Assembly (NCBI GenBank): GCA_964614415.1 | Contig: CAZTLE010000247.1 | Span: 1 to 5,210, forward strand | Reading direction: 5' to 3' | Source of the DNA: CAZTLE01 sp964614415 | Lineage (GTDB): Bacteria > Bacteroidota > Bacteroidia > Flavobacteriales > Flavobacteriaceae | Length of the DNA: 5,210 nucleotides | In this document: positions 5,170 through 5,210 of the stretch, piece after piece | Position numbering within the stretch: the stretch's first letter is position 1 | Layout of the letters: every line of letters starts with the position of its first letter | Position numbers and translations under genes: made by a program | The notes under the pieces: model-generated | Told to the model about the DNA's origin: nothing | Databases searched by the model: none | Seen by the model: the letters and a program-made list of their open reading frames with translations, nothing else

Positions 5170-5210
5170 ATGAAAAACCTGATTACACTATCCCTGATCA
5201 TTACTGTATT
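5170..5210 (+). CDS. Start of a further operon gene, probably exported or membrane protein (3' end cut off)
   Basis: Only the first 13 codons are in the window: MKNLITLSLIITV. A Lys at position 2 followed by an unbroken hydrophobic run looks like the beginning of a signal peptide or first membrane helix. The ATG comes 18 bases after the stop of the DUF1772 gene, matching the tight spacing of this operon. The product cannot be identified from so little sequence. Confidence 0.6.
   Translation, partial: MKNLITLSLIITV

Noticed and set aside
1..5210. CRISPR array, insertion sequence, phage or toxin-antitoxin module
   Set aside because: No regular spacer-repeat array, transposase, integrase or recognisable toxin-antitoxin pair is present; the two small genes at 2100-2660 are convergent and not arranged as an operon.

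Overview
The window looks like chromosomal DNA from a member of the Bacteroidota, most likely a marine-type Flavobacteriaceae. The evidence is as follows. Shine-Dalgarno sites are absent in front of the genes. Two clear copies of the Bacteroidota -7 promoter element TAnnTTTG sit upstream of genes. There is a two-domain universal stress protein of the type common in this phylum, and there are several small lineage-specific hypothetical proteins. I cannot name the genus.

Left part (1-1394, plus strand): the 3' part of a tandem universal stress protein gene enters from the left edge. It is followed 28 bases later by a gene for a secreted lipoprotein of unknown function.

Middle part (1395-2099): about 700 bases hold no convincing gene. 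The stretch does hold structure. A strong intrinsic terminator points to the minus strand although no minus-strand gene is evident. A 72-base foldback element has ATAACCC/GGGTTAT ends and an inner hairpin. A weaker second foldback and a near-perfect 16-base direct repeat lie in front of the next gene. A few minus-strand codons near 1497-1583 might be a gene relic.

Positions 2100-2660: two small convergent genes of unknown function (89 and 74 codons) share one bidirectional terminator. The minus-strand gene has a good -7 element.

Right part (2794-5210): this is the most coherent module. An AraC/PchR-like regulator (3290-4144, plus) is divergent from a small five-helix membrane protein gene (2794-3249, minus). 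Just after the regulator's stop codon lies a tandem 17-bp direct repeat with a 21-bp period, the classic geometry of an AraC-family binding site. It is followed by a TAGCTTTG -7 element that would drive an operon of a DUF5367-like membrane protein, a DUF1772 (anthrone oxygenase-like) membrane protein, and a third gene that begins like an exported protein and runs off the right edge. The simplest reading is a locally regulated operon of small membrane proteins activated by the adjacent AraC-type protein. The physiological signal and the substrate cannot be told from the sequence.
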